8,869 nt of DNA from JBJXGF01 sp046153015 (GCA_046153015.1 JBJXGF010000288.1:1-8869), one strand, 5' to 3'. Shown: positions 1 through 5,899, counted from the first letter of the stretch. Notes: generated from the sequence alone by a model not told the origin. Made by a program: numbers and translations.

Positions 1-178
1 CGGGCCCGGCGGCGGCCAGCGCGGCGGCGCAGCGTTGCCGCCACCGGTCGGCGCCGGTGAGCTGCGGACCGAAGCAGTACACCCCGCGGGCCGCCGGCCG
101 CAGCAGTCCGCCCTCGGCCAGGCGATGCCGTCGGGACGCCGACACGCCCTCCGCCGCCAACTCCGCGGCCGTCACCAC
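1..178 (-). CDS. Partial gene: AbiEi-antitoxin-like N-terminal winged-helix domain protein (5' end only)
   Basis: Reading the minus strand from GTG at 178 gives 59 uninterrupted residues that run off the left edge, so the C-terminus is missing. The visible part contains VVTAAELAAEGVS, then RRHRLAEGGLLRPAARGVY, then a DRWRQRCAAALAAAGP segment. This matches the pattern 'VxTxxxLxxxGxS...RLxxxGxLxRxxRGVY...' seen at the N-terminus of many actinobacterial proteins annotated as AbiEi-family antitoxin-domain or DUF559 proteins. Third codon positions are almost all G or C, as expected for a real gene here. The start is GTG 178 or the adjacent GTG 175; no ATG, GTG or TTG lies in frame just upstream and no ribosome binding site is evident. 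It is divergent from uvrC. The family assignment rests on pattern recognition, and whether it is part of a toxin-antitoxin pair cannot be judged because the rest is outside the window. Confidence 0.6.
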   Translation of the reverse strand, partial: MVTAAELAAEGVSASRRHRLAEGGLLRPAARGVYCFGPQLTGADRWRQRCAAALAAAGP

Positions 179-233
179 GCGATGGGCCGTGTAAAGACCA
201 TGAAACAGGACGAAATGCAGTCTACGCCGACGG

Positions 234-350
234 TTGTGGCGGGTTGTTCGCGGGGCGTCGAGCAGCCCGCCGTTTCGTCACGGCATCGTGCCTGGTCACA
301 AGCTTGGACGGTCGGTACATACTTGGCCCGCCGCGAACAACCCGCCACAA
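234..350. repeat. 117-bp segment bounded by perfect 20-bp inverted repeats and flanked by ACGG direct repeats
   Basis: The left arm TTGTGGCGGGTTGTTCGCGG (234-253) is the exact reverse complement of the right arm (331-350), with 77 bases between. The bases just outside are ACGG on the left (230-233) and ACGG on the right (351-354), a 4-base direct repeat in the position of a target-site duplication. The interior has no convincing reading frame. The structure fits a small non-autonomous insertion (MITE-like). It also fits a pair of operator sites or a long-range RNA hairpin in the spacer between the divergent minus-strand gene and uvrC. The repeat is seen directly; its origin and function are inference. 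Confidence 0.8.
260..271 (+). repeat. Third copy of the inverted-repeat core, GARCARCCCGCC
   Basis: GAGCAGCCCGCC differs at two positions from GAACAACCCGCC in the right arm (335-346), and the left arm carries the same core inverted (238-249). Both differences are A to G, so in RNA this copy could still pair fully with the left arm through two G-U pairs, forming a 12-bp stem with a 10-base loop. The right arm would compete for the same partner. Confidence 0.5.
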
Positions 351-362
351 ACGGACCGCCCC

Positions 363-368
363 TACGAT
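363..368 (+). promoter_or_regulatory. Candidate -10 element (TACGAT) for a leaderless uvrC transcript
   Basis: TACGAT fits the TANNNT -10 pattern of high-GC bacteria and ends 7 bases before the uvrC ATG at 376. That is the spacing expected when transcription begins at the start codon. No Shine-Dalgarno sequence precedes either ATG 367 or ATG 376, which also favours a leaderless message. No good -35 box is seen; that position (about 340-345) lies inside the right arm of the inverted repeat. An alternative weak promoter upstream is TGGTCA (293-298) with TACATA (316-321), spacing 17. Confidence 0.35.
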
Positions 369-375
369 GGGACCG

Positions 376-2307
376 ATGCTCCAGCGCCCCCCCGCCGGCT
401 CGATCCCGGACGCGCCGGGCTCCTACCAGTTCAAGGACGGGTACGGCCGCATCATCTACGTGGGCAAGGCCAAGTCGCTGCGCCAGCGGCTGTCGAACTA
501 CTTCCAGAACCCCGCCGCGCTGCACCCCCGCACGGCGACGATGGTGGGCAGCGCCGAATCCGTCGAGTGGATCCAGGTCCGCAACGACGTCGAGGCGCTG
601 ATGCTCGAGTACTCCCTCATCAAGGAGCACCGGCCCCGCTTCAACGTCCGCCTGGTGGACGACAAGAGCTACCCGTTCCTGGCCGTCACGGTCGAGGACG
701 AATGGCCCCGGCCGATGGTGATGCGCGGGGCTAAGCGAAAAGGCGTCCGGTACTTCGGGCCGTACGCCCACGCCTACGCCATCCGCGAGACGCTCGACCT
801 GCTGCTGCGCACGTTCCCGGTGCGCACCTGCTCGGACAACAAGCTCCAGCTCCATCAGAAGCTGGGCCGCCCCTGCCTGCTCTACCACATTGAGAAATGC
901 AGCGGCCCCTGCGTCGGCGAGGTGGCCCGGCACGACTACGACCGCTTGGTGGAGGAGCTGCTCGACTTCCTCGACGGAGACACCGACCGCATCGTCAAGC
1001 GCCTCGAGCACGAGATGGCCGCCGCCGCCGCCGAGCTCGAGTACGAACGGGCGGCCCGGCTGCGCGACCGCCTGGTCAGCGTGCGCAAGGCCATCGAGAA
1101 GCAGCAGATCGTGGCCGACCGCCGCGAGGACCTCGACTTCGTCGGCATCGCCGAGGACGAGCTCGAGGCCGCGGTGCAGGTGTTCTTCGTGCGCAAGGGC
1201 CGGGTCATGGGCCGCAAGGGCTTCGTGGTCGACAAGGTGGAGCCGCTCGACCGCCCGCAGCTCGTCGCCTCGATCCTCGAGGGCCTCTACTACGACCCGC
1301 CGCCCCAGGGCGTGCCCAAGTGCGTGCTGGTGCCCGACCTGCCCGAGGACCCAGACCTCTACGAGCGCTGGCTAGGCGAGCTGCGGGGCAGCCAGGTCGA
1401 CGTGCGGGCGCCGCAGCGCGGCGACAAGCGCACCCTGCTCGACACGGTGGCCCGCAACGCCCAGGAGGAGCTGGTGCGCCACCGGCTCCGGCGGGCCAAC
1501 GACCACAACGCCCGCTCCCGGGCCTTGAACGAGCTCCAACGGCACCTCGAGCTGCCCGTCGCGCCGCTGCGGATCGAGTGCTACGACATGAGCCACCTGC
1601 AGGGCAGCGACTACGTCGGCTCGATGGTCGTGGTGGAGGACGGGCTCCCGAAGAAGAGCGACTACCGCCGCTTCAAGATCCGGGAGGTGCCCGGCAACGA
1701 CGACTTCGCCGCCATGGAGGAGGTGCTCACCCGGCGCCTGTCGAACTACCTCGAGGACCGCGCCAAGCCGCCTCCCGAGCGGGGCCGGTTCCAGTACCCC
1801 CCGCAGCTCCTGCTGGTCGACGGGGGCAAGGGCCAGCTCGGCGTGGCGATCAAGGTGCTCGAGCAGCTCGGGCTGGCCGAGGAGATCCCGGTGGCCTCGC
1901 TGGCCAAGCAGTTCGAGGAGGTGTACCTGCCCGGCCAGGCCGACCCGGTGCGCATGCCCCGCCAGTCCGAGGCGCTGTACCTGCTGCAGCGGATCCGGGA
2001 CGAGTCCCACCGCTTCGCCATCACCTATCACCGGCAGCTGCGCGACAAGCGGATGACCAAGAGCGCGCTCGACGACGTGGCCGGCCTCGGCCCGGTGCGC
2101 CGCAAGCGGCTGCTGAAGGAGCTGGGCGGGATGGCCGCTGTGAGGCGGGCCGGCCTCGAGGAGCTGAAGGCCCTGTCCTGGCTGCCCGACGTGGTGGCCG
2201 AGGCGGTCTACGAGTCGCTCCACCGGCCGGCGTCGAGGCCCCGGACCCGTCTGCCCGCGCCGGTGCCCAGCGTGGGCGGCCGCAGCCTCACCCTCGACGT
2301 AGAGTGA
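376..2307 (+). CDS. uvrC: UvrABC system protein C (excinuclease subunit C)
   Basis: This is the nuclease of nucleotide excision repair; it joins the UvrB-DNA complex and cuts the damaged strand on both sides of the lesion. At 643 residues it has the full family layout. An N-terminal GIY-YIG domain shows GSY at 15-17, YVG at 28-30 and a conserved Glu near 78 in LEYSLIK. A four-cysteine cluster follows (C152, C167, C175, C179), matching the iron-sulfur ligand spacing known in UvrC. Next are a UVR (UvrB-binding) helix pair near 201-236 and an RNase H-like domain with D404 (YDMSH), D482 (VDGGKGQ) and H545 (DESHR). The C-terminal helix-hairpin-helix repeats are near 563-620. ATG 376 is preferred because the conserved start reads MLQRPPAGSIPDAPGSY; ATG 367, three codons upstream, is the alternative. 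The reading frame stays open upstream to a TTG at 244, but that extension covers the inverted repeat and looks non-coding. Confidence 0.97.
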   Translation: MLQRPPAGSIPDAPGSYQFKDGYGRIIYVGKAKSLRQRLSNYFQNPAALHPRTATMVGSAESVEWIQVRNDVEALMLEYSLIKEHRPRFNVRLVDDKSYPFLAVTVEDEWPRPMVMRGAKRKGVRYFGPYAHAYAIRETLDLLLRTFPVRTCSDNKLQLHQKLGRPCLLYHIEKCSGPCVGEVARHDYDRLVEELLDFLDGDTDRIVKRLEHEMAAAAAELEYERAARLRDRLVSVRKAIEKQQIVADRREDLDFVGIAEDELEAAVQVFFVRKGRVMGRKGFVVDKVEPLDRPQLVASILEGLYYDPPPQGVPKCVLVPDLPEDPDLYERWLGELRGSQVDVRAPQRGDKRTLLDTVARNAQEELVRHRLRRANDHNARSRALNELQRHLELPVAPLRIECYDMSHLQGSDYVGSMVVVEDGLPKKSDYRRFKIREVPGNDDFAAMEEVLTRRLSNYLEDRAKPPPERGRFQYPPQLLLVDGGKGQLGVAIKVLEQLGLAEEIPVASLAKQFEEVYLPGQADPVRMPRQSEALYLLQRIRDESHRFAITYHRQLRDKRMTKSALDDVAGLGPVRRKRLLKELGGMAAVRRAGLEELKALSWLPDVVAEAVYESLHRPASRPRTRLPAPVPSVGGRSLTLDVE

Positions 2308-2315
2308 GGCCGAAC

Positions 2316-3107
2316 ATGGACGTGCGCGAGTTCCTCGGGCTGCAGCCCACCCACAACCCGAACCGCTGGTTCCTGCCCATCGAGCTCGGCATCTGCGGCG
2401 GGTCCGGCTCGCTCTACGGCGGCTGCGGGCTGGCGGCGGCGATCGTGGCCATGGAGGCGGCGGCGGAGCGGCCCCTCGTGTGGGCGAACTGCCAGTACCT
2501 CGCCCACGCCCGACCGCCCGCGATCATGGATCTCGACGTGACCTTGGCCGTGGTGGGCAACGCGGCCACCCAGGCCCGGGTGATCGGCCGGGTCGGCGAC
2601 CAGGAGGTGCTGCACGCCCACGGCACGCTCGGCCAGCGCGAGCTCCCTTTGTCCGGCGCGTGGATCGGCATGCCCGACGTGGCGCCGCCCGCCGACTGCA
2701 AGCCCCGCAGCATGCCCCACCACATCCCGGGCACGTTGTCGAGCCGGCTCGAGCAGCGGGTGGCGGAGGGCGAGGGCCTCCACCTCGACATCGACGACGG
2801 GCGCTCCGCCTTGTGGTGCCGCCTACGCGACGGTTCGGGCTGGACGCTGTCCGCCGCCACGCTGGGCATCCTCGGCGACTTCGTGCCGTCCGGGGTGGGC
2901 CTCGCCCTCGGCGAGCTCACGGCCGGGGCCAGCCTCGACAACACGATCCGGGTGGCGAACCTGGTGGAGACCGAGTGGGTGCTCTGCGACATCCGGGTCG
3001 ACGCGGTGGCCAACGGGTTCGGCCACGGCATGGTGTACCTGTGGGCGGAGGACGGTTCGCTGCTGGCCATGGCCAGCCAGTCGATCATGGTGAAGCTGCG
3101 TGACTGA
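2316..3107 (+). CDS. Acyl-CoA thioesterase-like protein with two hotdog domains (TesB-like)
   Basis: The 263-residue protein has the double-hotdog layout of TesB-type thioesterases, which hydrolyse acyl-CoA to free acid and CoA in the cytoplasm. The N-terminal hotdog shows GGSGSLYGGCGLAAAIVAM (central helix) followed by ARPPAIMDLDVTLAVVGN and VLHAHGTLG strands. The C-terminal hotdog contains ASLDNTIRV, with D208 at the place of the TesB catalytic Asp, then CDIRVDAVANGFGHGMVYLW and MASQSIMVK, with Q255 at the place of the catalytic Gln. No signal peptide or membrane segment is seen. It starts 8 bases after the uvrC stop, with GTGAGG overlapping that stop as a weak ribosome binding site, so it is probably co-transcribed with uvrC. 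Its end overlaps the next gene by 8 bases. Substrate unknown; the fold assignment is stronger than the enzyme assignment, and an acyl-CoA binding or hydratase-like role is possible. Confidence 0.75.
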   Translation: MDVREFLGLQPTHNPNRWFLPIELGICGGSGSLYGGCGLAAAIVAMEAAAERPLVWANCQYLAHARPPAIMDLDVTLAVVGNAATQARVIGRVGDQEVLHAHGTLGQRELPLSGAWIGMPDVAPPADCKPRSMPHHIPGTLSSRLEQRVAEGEGLHLDIDDGRSALWCRLRDGSGWTLSAATLGILGDFVPSGVGLALGELTAGASLDNTIRVANLVETEWVLCDIRVDAVANGFGHGMVYLWAEDGSLLAMASQSIMVKLRD

Positions 3108-3852
3108 GCCGGCGGCCAAGCGCATCGACCCGGCCCTGTGGGAGGCGCAGGCCGCCTGGTGGCAGGAGGGCTTCACCGACGGCGCCGACGCCGAGTACGA
3201 GGAGCAGATCCTGCCCCTCGCCGCCGAGCACCTGCGGGGTGCGGCCCGGGTGCTCGACGTAGGCGCCGGCGAGGGTCAGGTGGCGCGGCTGGCGGCGCGG
3301 GGCGGCGCCGCGGTGGTGGGGGTGGACCCCACGTGGGCGCAGCTGGTCGTGGCCCAGCGGCGGGGCGGCGGCCCGGCCTACCTGCGGGCGGAGGCGGCGG
3401 GGCTGCCGTTCCCCGACGCGGCGTTCGACGCGGTCGTGGCCTGCCTGGTGTTCGAGCACATCGAGGCCGTCGACGAGGCGATCGCCGAAGTGGCCCGCGT
3501 CCTCCAGCCGGGCGGCCGATTCCTGTTCTTCCTCAACCATCCCCTGCTGCAGACGCCGAACAGCGGTTGGATCGACGATCAGATCCTCGACCCGCCCGAG
3601 CAGTACTGGCGGGTGGGGGAGTACCTGGTGGAGGACGTGACGGTGGAAGAGGTGGAGCTCGGCGTGTTCATCCCGTTCGTGCACCGTCCGCTGTCGCGCT
3701 ATGTGAACGCCCTTGCCGCCAACGGCCTGTTCGTCGAGCGGATGGAGGAGCCGGCGCCGCCGCCGGGCTTTCTCGCCCGGGCGTCGGAGTACGCCGCGGC
3801 GGCCGCCATCCCCCGGCTCCTGTTCCTGCGCACCGTGAAGCGCCGGCGCTGA
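3100..3852 (+). CDS. Class I SAM-dependent methyltransferase (UbiE/type 11-like)
   Basis: The protein has 250 residues and starts at GTG 3100, overlapping the thioesterase stop by 8 bases; GGTGAAG lies four bases upstream as a plausible ribosome binding site. It carries the Rossmann-like SAM fold: motif I VLDVGAGEGQVARLA (51-65), an acidic residue ending the second strand at D76 (VVGVDP), an adenine-contact region AEAAGLPFPDAAFD (97-110), and motif IV AVVACLVFEHI (111-121). Next comes EVARVLQPGGRFLFFLNHP, typical of type 11 methyltransferases. The aromatic N-terminus (WEAQAAWWQEGF) and the segment SGWIDDQILDPPEQYW probably help form the substrate pocket. It is the last of three tightly packed genes beginning with uvrC. 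The methyl acceptor cannot be told from sequence; small molecules are usual for this subgroup. Confidence 0.85.
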   Translation: MTEPAAKRIDPALWEAQAAWWQEGFTDGADAEYEEQILPLAAEHLRGAARVLDVGAGEGQVARLAARGGAAVVGVDPTWAQLVVAQRRGGGPAYLRAEAAGLPFPDAAFDAVVACLVFEHIEAVDEAIAEVARVLQPGGRFLFFLNHPLLQTPNSGWIDDQILDPPEQYWRVGEYLVEDVTVEEVELGVFIPFVHRPLSRYVNALAANGLFVERMEEPAPPPGFLARASEYAAAAAIPRLLFLRTVKRRR

Positions 3853-3933
3853 TGGGAGCGCAGCGACCAAGCAGCGCAGCCGAGGGAGCGCAGCGACCCG
3901 GCTGCCGATGGGGTCTGGGGGCGCAGCCCCCAG
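3851..3933. repeat. Composite intergenic repeat, copy 1 (ends in GC hairpin)
   Basis: The element begins GATGGGAGCGCAGCGA, overlapping the last two bases of the methyltransferase stop, and fills almost the whole gap to rapZ. Inside, GGGAGCGCAGCGACC occurs twice (3854-3868 and 3884-3898). It ends with GATGGGGTCTGGGGGCGC and then AGCCCCCAG (3907-3933), which contains a perfect 8-bp stem CTGGGGGC/GCCCCCAG around a GCA loop (3915-3933). No T-run follows, so it is not a classical intrinsic terminator. A second copy lies before yvcK. Confidence 0.85.
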
Positions 3934-3946
3934 GGATGACACAGTG

Positions 3947-4843
3947 ATGGGAGCGGTAGGGCAGGGCCGCGACGGTGCCGAGCCAGCGGGGCGGGGGGAG
4001 ATCCTGGTGCTCACCGGCATGTCGGGCGCGGGGCGCACGCAGGCGGGCGACGTGCTGGAGGATCTCGGCTGGTTCGTGATCGACAACCTCCCGCCGGCGC
4101 TGATCCCCCGGGTGGCCGAGCTGGCCCAGGCGCCGGGCGGCGCGTACGAGCGGGTGGCGCTGGTGGCCGGCGCGGGCGCCGACCCGGCCCAGCTCATGGA
4201 CGCCCTCGGCCGGCTGCGCGCCGGCGGCGAGGTGGTGCGTATCGTGTACCTCGACGCCGCCACCGACGTGCTGGTCAACCGCTACAAGGACACGCGCCGC
4301 CGCCACCCCTTGAGCGACGGGGGGTCGCTCACCGGCGCCGTGCAGAGCGAGCGGACCCAGCTCGAGCAGGTCAAGGCCGAGGCCGATCTCGTGATCGACA
4401 CGACCGACCTCAACGTCCACCAGTTGAAGAGCCGCCTGATCGGGCTCTTCGGAGACACGGACCGCCCGGCTCGCATGCAGACCGCGGTGGTGTCGTTCGG
4501 GTACAAGCATGGCGTGCCGCTCGACGTCGACGTCGTGCTCGACTGCCGGTTCCTGCCGAACCCGCACTGGGTGGAGGAGCTGCGCCCGCTCACCGGCAAG
4601 GACGAGCCGGTGCGGGCGTACGTGCTCGGCCAGGAGGCCACGGTGGAGTTCCTGGCCCGCCTCGACGACCTGCTGGACGTGCTGCTGCCCGCCTACGTGA
4701 AGGAGGGCAAGGCCTATCTCACGATCGCGATGGGCTGCACCGGGGGGCGTCACCGATCGGTGGCGATCGCTGAGGAGCTCGCCCGCCGGCTCCGGGAGAA
4801 GGGCCACCCCGTGCGAGTCGCCCACCGCGACGTCGACCGATGA
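3947..4843 (+). CDS. rapZ: RapZ/YvcJ family P-loop nucleotide-binding protein
   Basis: RapZ proteins bind nucleotides; in E. coli RapZ is an RNA-binding adaptor that controls GlmS (amino-sugar synthesis) through small RNAs, while the role in actinobacteria is less clear. The 298-residue protein shows a Walker A loop GMSGAGRT at 24-31, an EDLGWFVIDNLPPALI segment just after it, and a Walker B-like DLVIDTTDL at 147-155. The C-terminal domain has VSFGYKHGVPLDVDVVLDCRF-type sequence, PNPHWVEELRPLTG, and CTGGRHRSV at 264-272, all hallmarks of the family. The Walker Lys is Arg (R30). The start is ATG 3947 or the adjacent in-frame GTG 3944; AGGGA at the end of the upstream repeat (3932-3936) may be the ribosome binding site. 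An earlier in-frame ATG at 3908 lies inside the repeat and is less likely. It sits next to yvcK, the usual partner. Confidence 0.95.
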   Translation: MGAVGQGRDGAEPAGRGEILVLTGMSGAGRTQAGDVLEDLGWFVIDNLPPALIPRVAELAQAPGGAYERVALVAGAGADPAQLMDALGRLRAGGEVVRIVYLDAATDVLVNRYKDTRRRHPLSDGGSLTGAVQSERTQLEQVKAEADLVIDTTDLNVHQLKSRLIGLFGDTDRPARMQTAVVSFGYKHGVPLDVDVVLDCRFLPNPHWVEELRPLTGKDEPVRAYVLGQEATVEFLARLDDLLDVLLPAYVKEGKAYLTIAMGCTGGRHRSVAIAEELARRLREKGHPVRVAHRDVDR

Positions 4844-4917
4844 GCGCAGCGAATCGGGCGCACGAGCGAGCGCCAGCGAGCCGTGCGCAGATGGGGTCTG
4901 GGGGCGCCAGCCCCCAG
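4839..4917. repeat. Composite intergenic repeat, copy 2 (ends in GC hairpin)
   Basis: This copy starts GATGAGCGCAGCGAA, overlapping the rapZ stop codon, and runs to just before yvcK. Its end, GATGGGGTCTGGGGGCGC then CAGCCCCCAG (4890-4917), matches copy 1 except for one extra C in the loop. The 8-bp stem CTGGGGGC/GCCCCCAG (4898-4905, 4910-4917) is kept, with loop GCCA. The middle differs from copy 1 and holds a 7-bp inverted repeat, GCGCACG (4858-4864) and CGTGCGC (4882-4888). No T-run follows the hairpin. Confidence 0.85.
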
Positions 4918-4928
4918 AATGAGCACCG

Positions 4929-5834
4929 ATGAGCGTAAGCAGCAGCCTCGCCGGCCGCGACGGACCTCGGGTCGTGGCTGTCGGCGGCGGGCACGGGCTG
5001 GCCGCCACCCTCGCCGCGTTGCGGCGCTACGCCGGCGCGGTGACCGCCGTGGTCACCGCGGCCGACGACGGCGGCTCCAGCGGCCGTCTGCGGGCCGAGT
5101 TCGCCATGACCCCGCCGGGCGACGTGCGGCGCTGCCTCGCCGCGCTCGCCCCGGCCGACACGCTGCTCGCCCGGGCGCTCGAGCACCGCTTCGTCGAGGG
5201 CGACCTGGCCGGGCACCCGGTCGGCAACCTGTTGCTCGCCGGGCTGGCCGAGGCGGGCGGCGGCGGCTTCCAGGCGGCGGTCGACGAGCTGGCCCGCCTG
5301 CTCGGCGCGTGCGGTCGGGTCACGTCCGCCACCGTGACCCCGGTGGAGCTGTGGGCCGAGACCGACGGCGGGATCGCCCGGGGGGAGTCGGCGATCTCCC
5401 AACAGGAGGGGATCAAACGGGTCTGGGTCACGCCGGCCGACGCCACGCCCTCGCCGGTGGCGGTCGAGGCGATCGCGTCCGCCGATCAGGTGGTTCTCGG
5501 CCCCGGCTCGCTGTTCACCAGCGTGCTGGCGGCGGCGGTGTCGCCGGGGGTGTGGGGCGCGCTGGCCGAGACCCGCGCCGAGAAGGTGCTGGTGGCGAAC
5601 CTGGCGCCCGAGCACCCGATGACGGTGAAGCTGCGCCTCGACGATCACGTGGAGGTGCTAGCGGCGCACGGCATCGAGGTCGACGTGGTGGTGGTCGACG
5701 AGCAGGTCGACGACACGCTCTCCAACGCGGTCGAGGTGCGGGCGCCGCTGCGGGCGCACGACCGCCTCGTGCACGATCCGGAGCTGCTGGCGTTGGCGTT
5801 GGCCCAGCTGCCGTGGGAGCGGCGCAGCGGGTGA
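4929..5834 (+). CDS. yvcK: YvcK/CofD-like family protein (gluconeogenesis factor homologue)
   Basis: YvcK proteins have a CofD-like fold; in Bacillus the protein binds UDP-sugars and is needed for normal envelope growth on gluconeogenic carbon, and mycobacterial CuvA is a homologue. The 301-residue protein opens with VVAVGGGHGLAATLAALRRY (GGGHG at 19-23), then VTAADDGGSSGRLR (43-55), PPGDVRR (62-68), GHPVGNLL (95-102) and LGPGSLFTSV (190-199), the family's glycine-rich ligand loops. Near the C-terminus, NLAPEHPMTVKLRLDDHVEVL stands where many relatives have a PGET-containing loop, a modest local departure. ATG 4929 is chosen for the conserved start of the domain about 13 residues in; no good ribosome binding site precedes it, and ATG 4919 is in another frame. 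Copy 2 of the composite repeat separates it from rapZ. The gap to the next gene is 81 bases and lacks whiA. Confidence 0.93.
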   Translation: MSVSSSLAGRDGPRVVAVGGGHGLAATLAALRRYAGAVTAVVTAADDGGSSGRLRAEFAMTPPGDVRRCLAALAPADTLLARALEHRFVEGDLAGHPVGNLLLAGLAEAGGGGFQAAVDELARLLGACGRVTSATVTPVELWAETDGGIARGESAISQQEGIKRVWVTPADATPSPVAVEAIASADQVVLGPGSLFTSVLAAAVSPGVWGALAETRAEKVLVANLAPEHPMTVKLRLDDHVEVLAAHGIEVDVVVVDEQVDDTLSNAVEVRAPLRAHDRLVHDPELLALALAQLPWERRSG

Positions 5835-5848
5835 ACGGGTGCGTTTCT

Positions 5849-5877
5849 TTGTCGCTTCCGCCGCCGAACCGTACAGT
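5849..5877 (+). promoter_or_regulatory. Candidate promoter for gap-pgk-tpiA
   Basis: TTGTCG (5849-5854) and TACAGT (5872-5877) are separated by 17 bases and resemble sigma-70-type -35 and -10 boxes (TTGNCN and TANNNT). They lie in the 81-base spacer after yvcK, whose composition is visibly less GC-rich than its surroundings. Transcription would start near 5884, leaving a leader of about 30 bases that contains the gap ribosome binding site. Confidence 0.5.
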
Positions 5878-5899
5878 TGCCAGGTCGTTCTTACGAATC

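Noticed and set aside
234..350. LexA/SOS box in front of uvrC
   Set aside because: The arms contain GAAC or GTTC halves, but none are arranged as the GAAC-N4-GTTC palindrome expected of an actinobacterial SOS box.
244..375. Open reading upstream of uvrC to a TTG at 244, giving a 687-residue protein
   Set aside because: The added 44 residues match no UvrC N-terminus, cross the inverted repeat, and the conserved family start aligns at ATG 376.
172..1011. Long minus-strand frame over the uvrC 5' half
   Set aside because: It is antisense to an unmistakable uvrC and its composition mirrors GC-rich codon bias; no recognisable domain.
897..2315. Long plus-strand frame inside uvrC continuous with the thioesterase
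   Set aside because: Its translation is almost entirely Arg, Ala, Gly and Pro, typical of an out-of-frame reading; real homology begins at ATG 2316.
3915..3933. Classical intrinsic terminator after the methyltransferase
   Set aside because: The hairpin is strong but no T-run follows, and the same hairpin recurs before yvcK as part of a repeat, so a repeat call is better supported.
3085..5008. Two long overlapping minus-strand frames across the methyltransferase, rapZ and the repeats
   Set aside because: They are antisense to well-supported genes and pass through the repeat elements without any recognisable motif.
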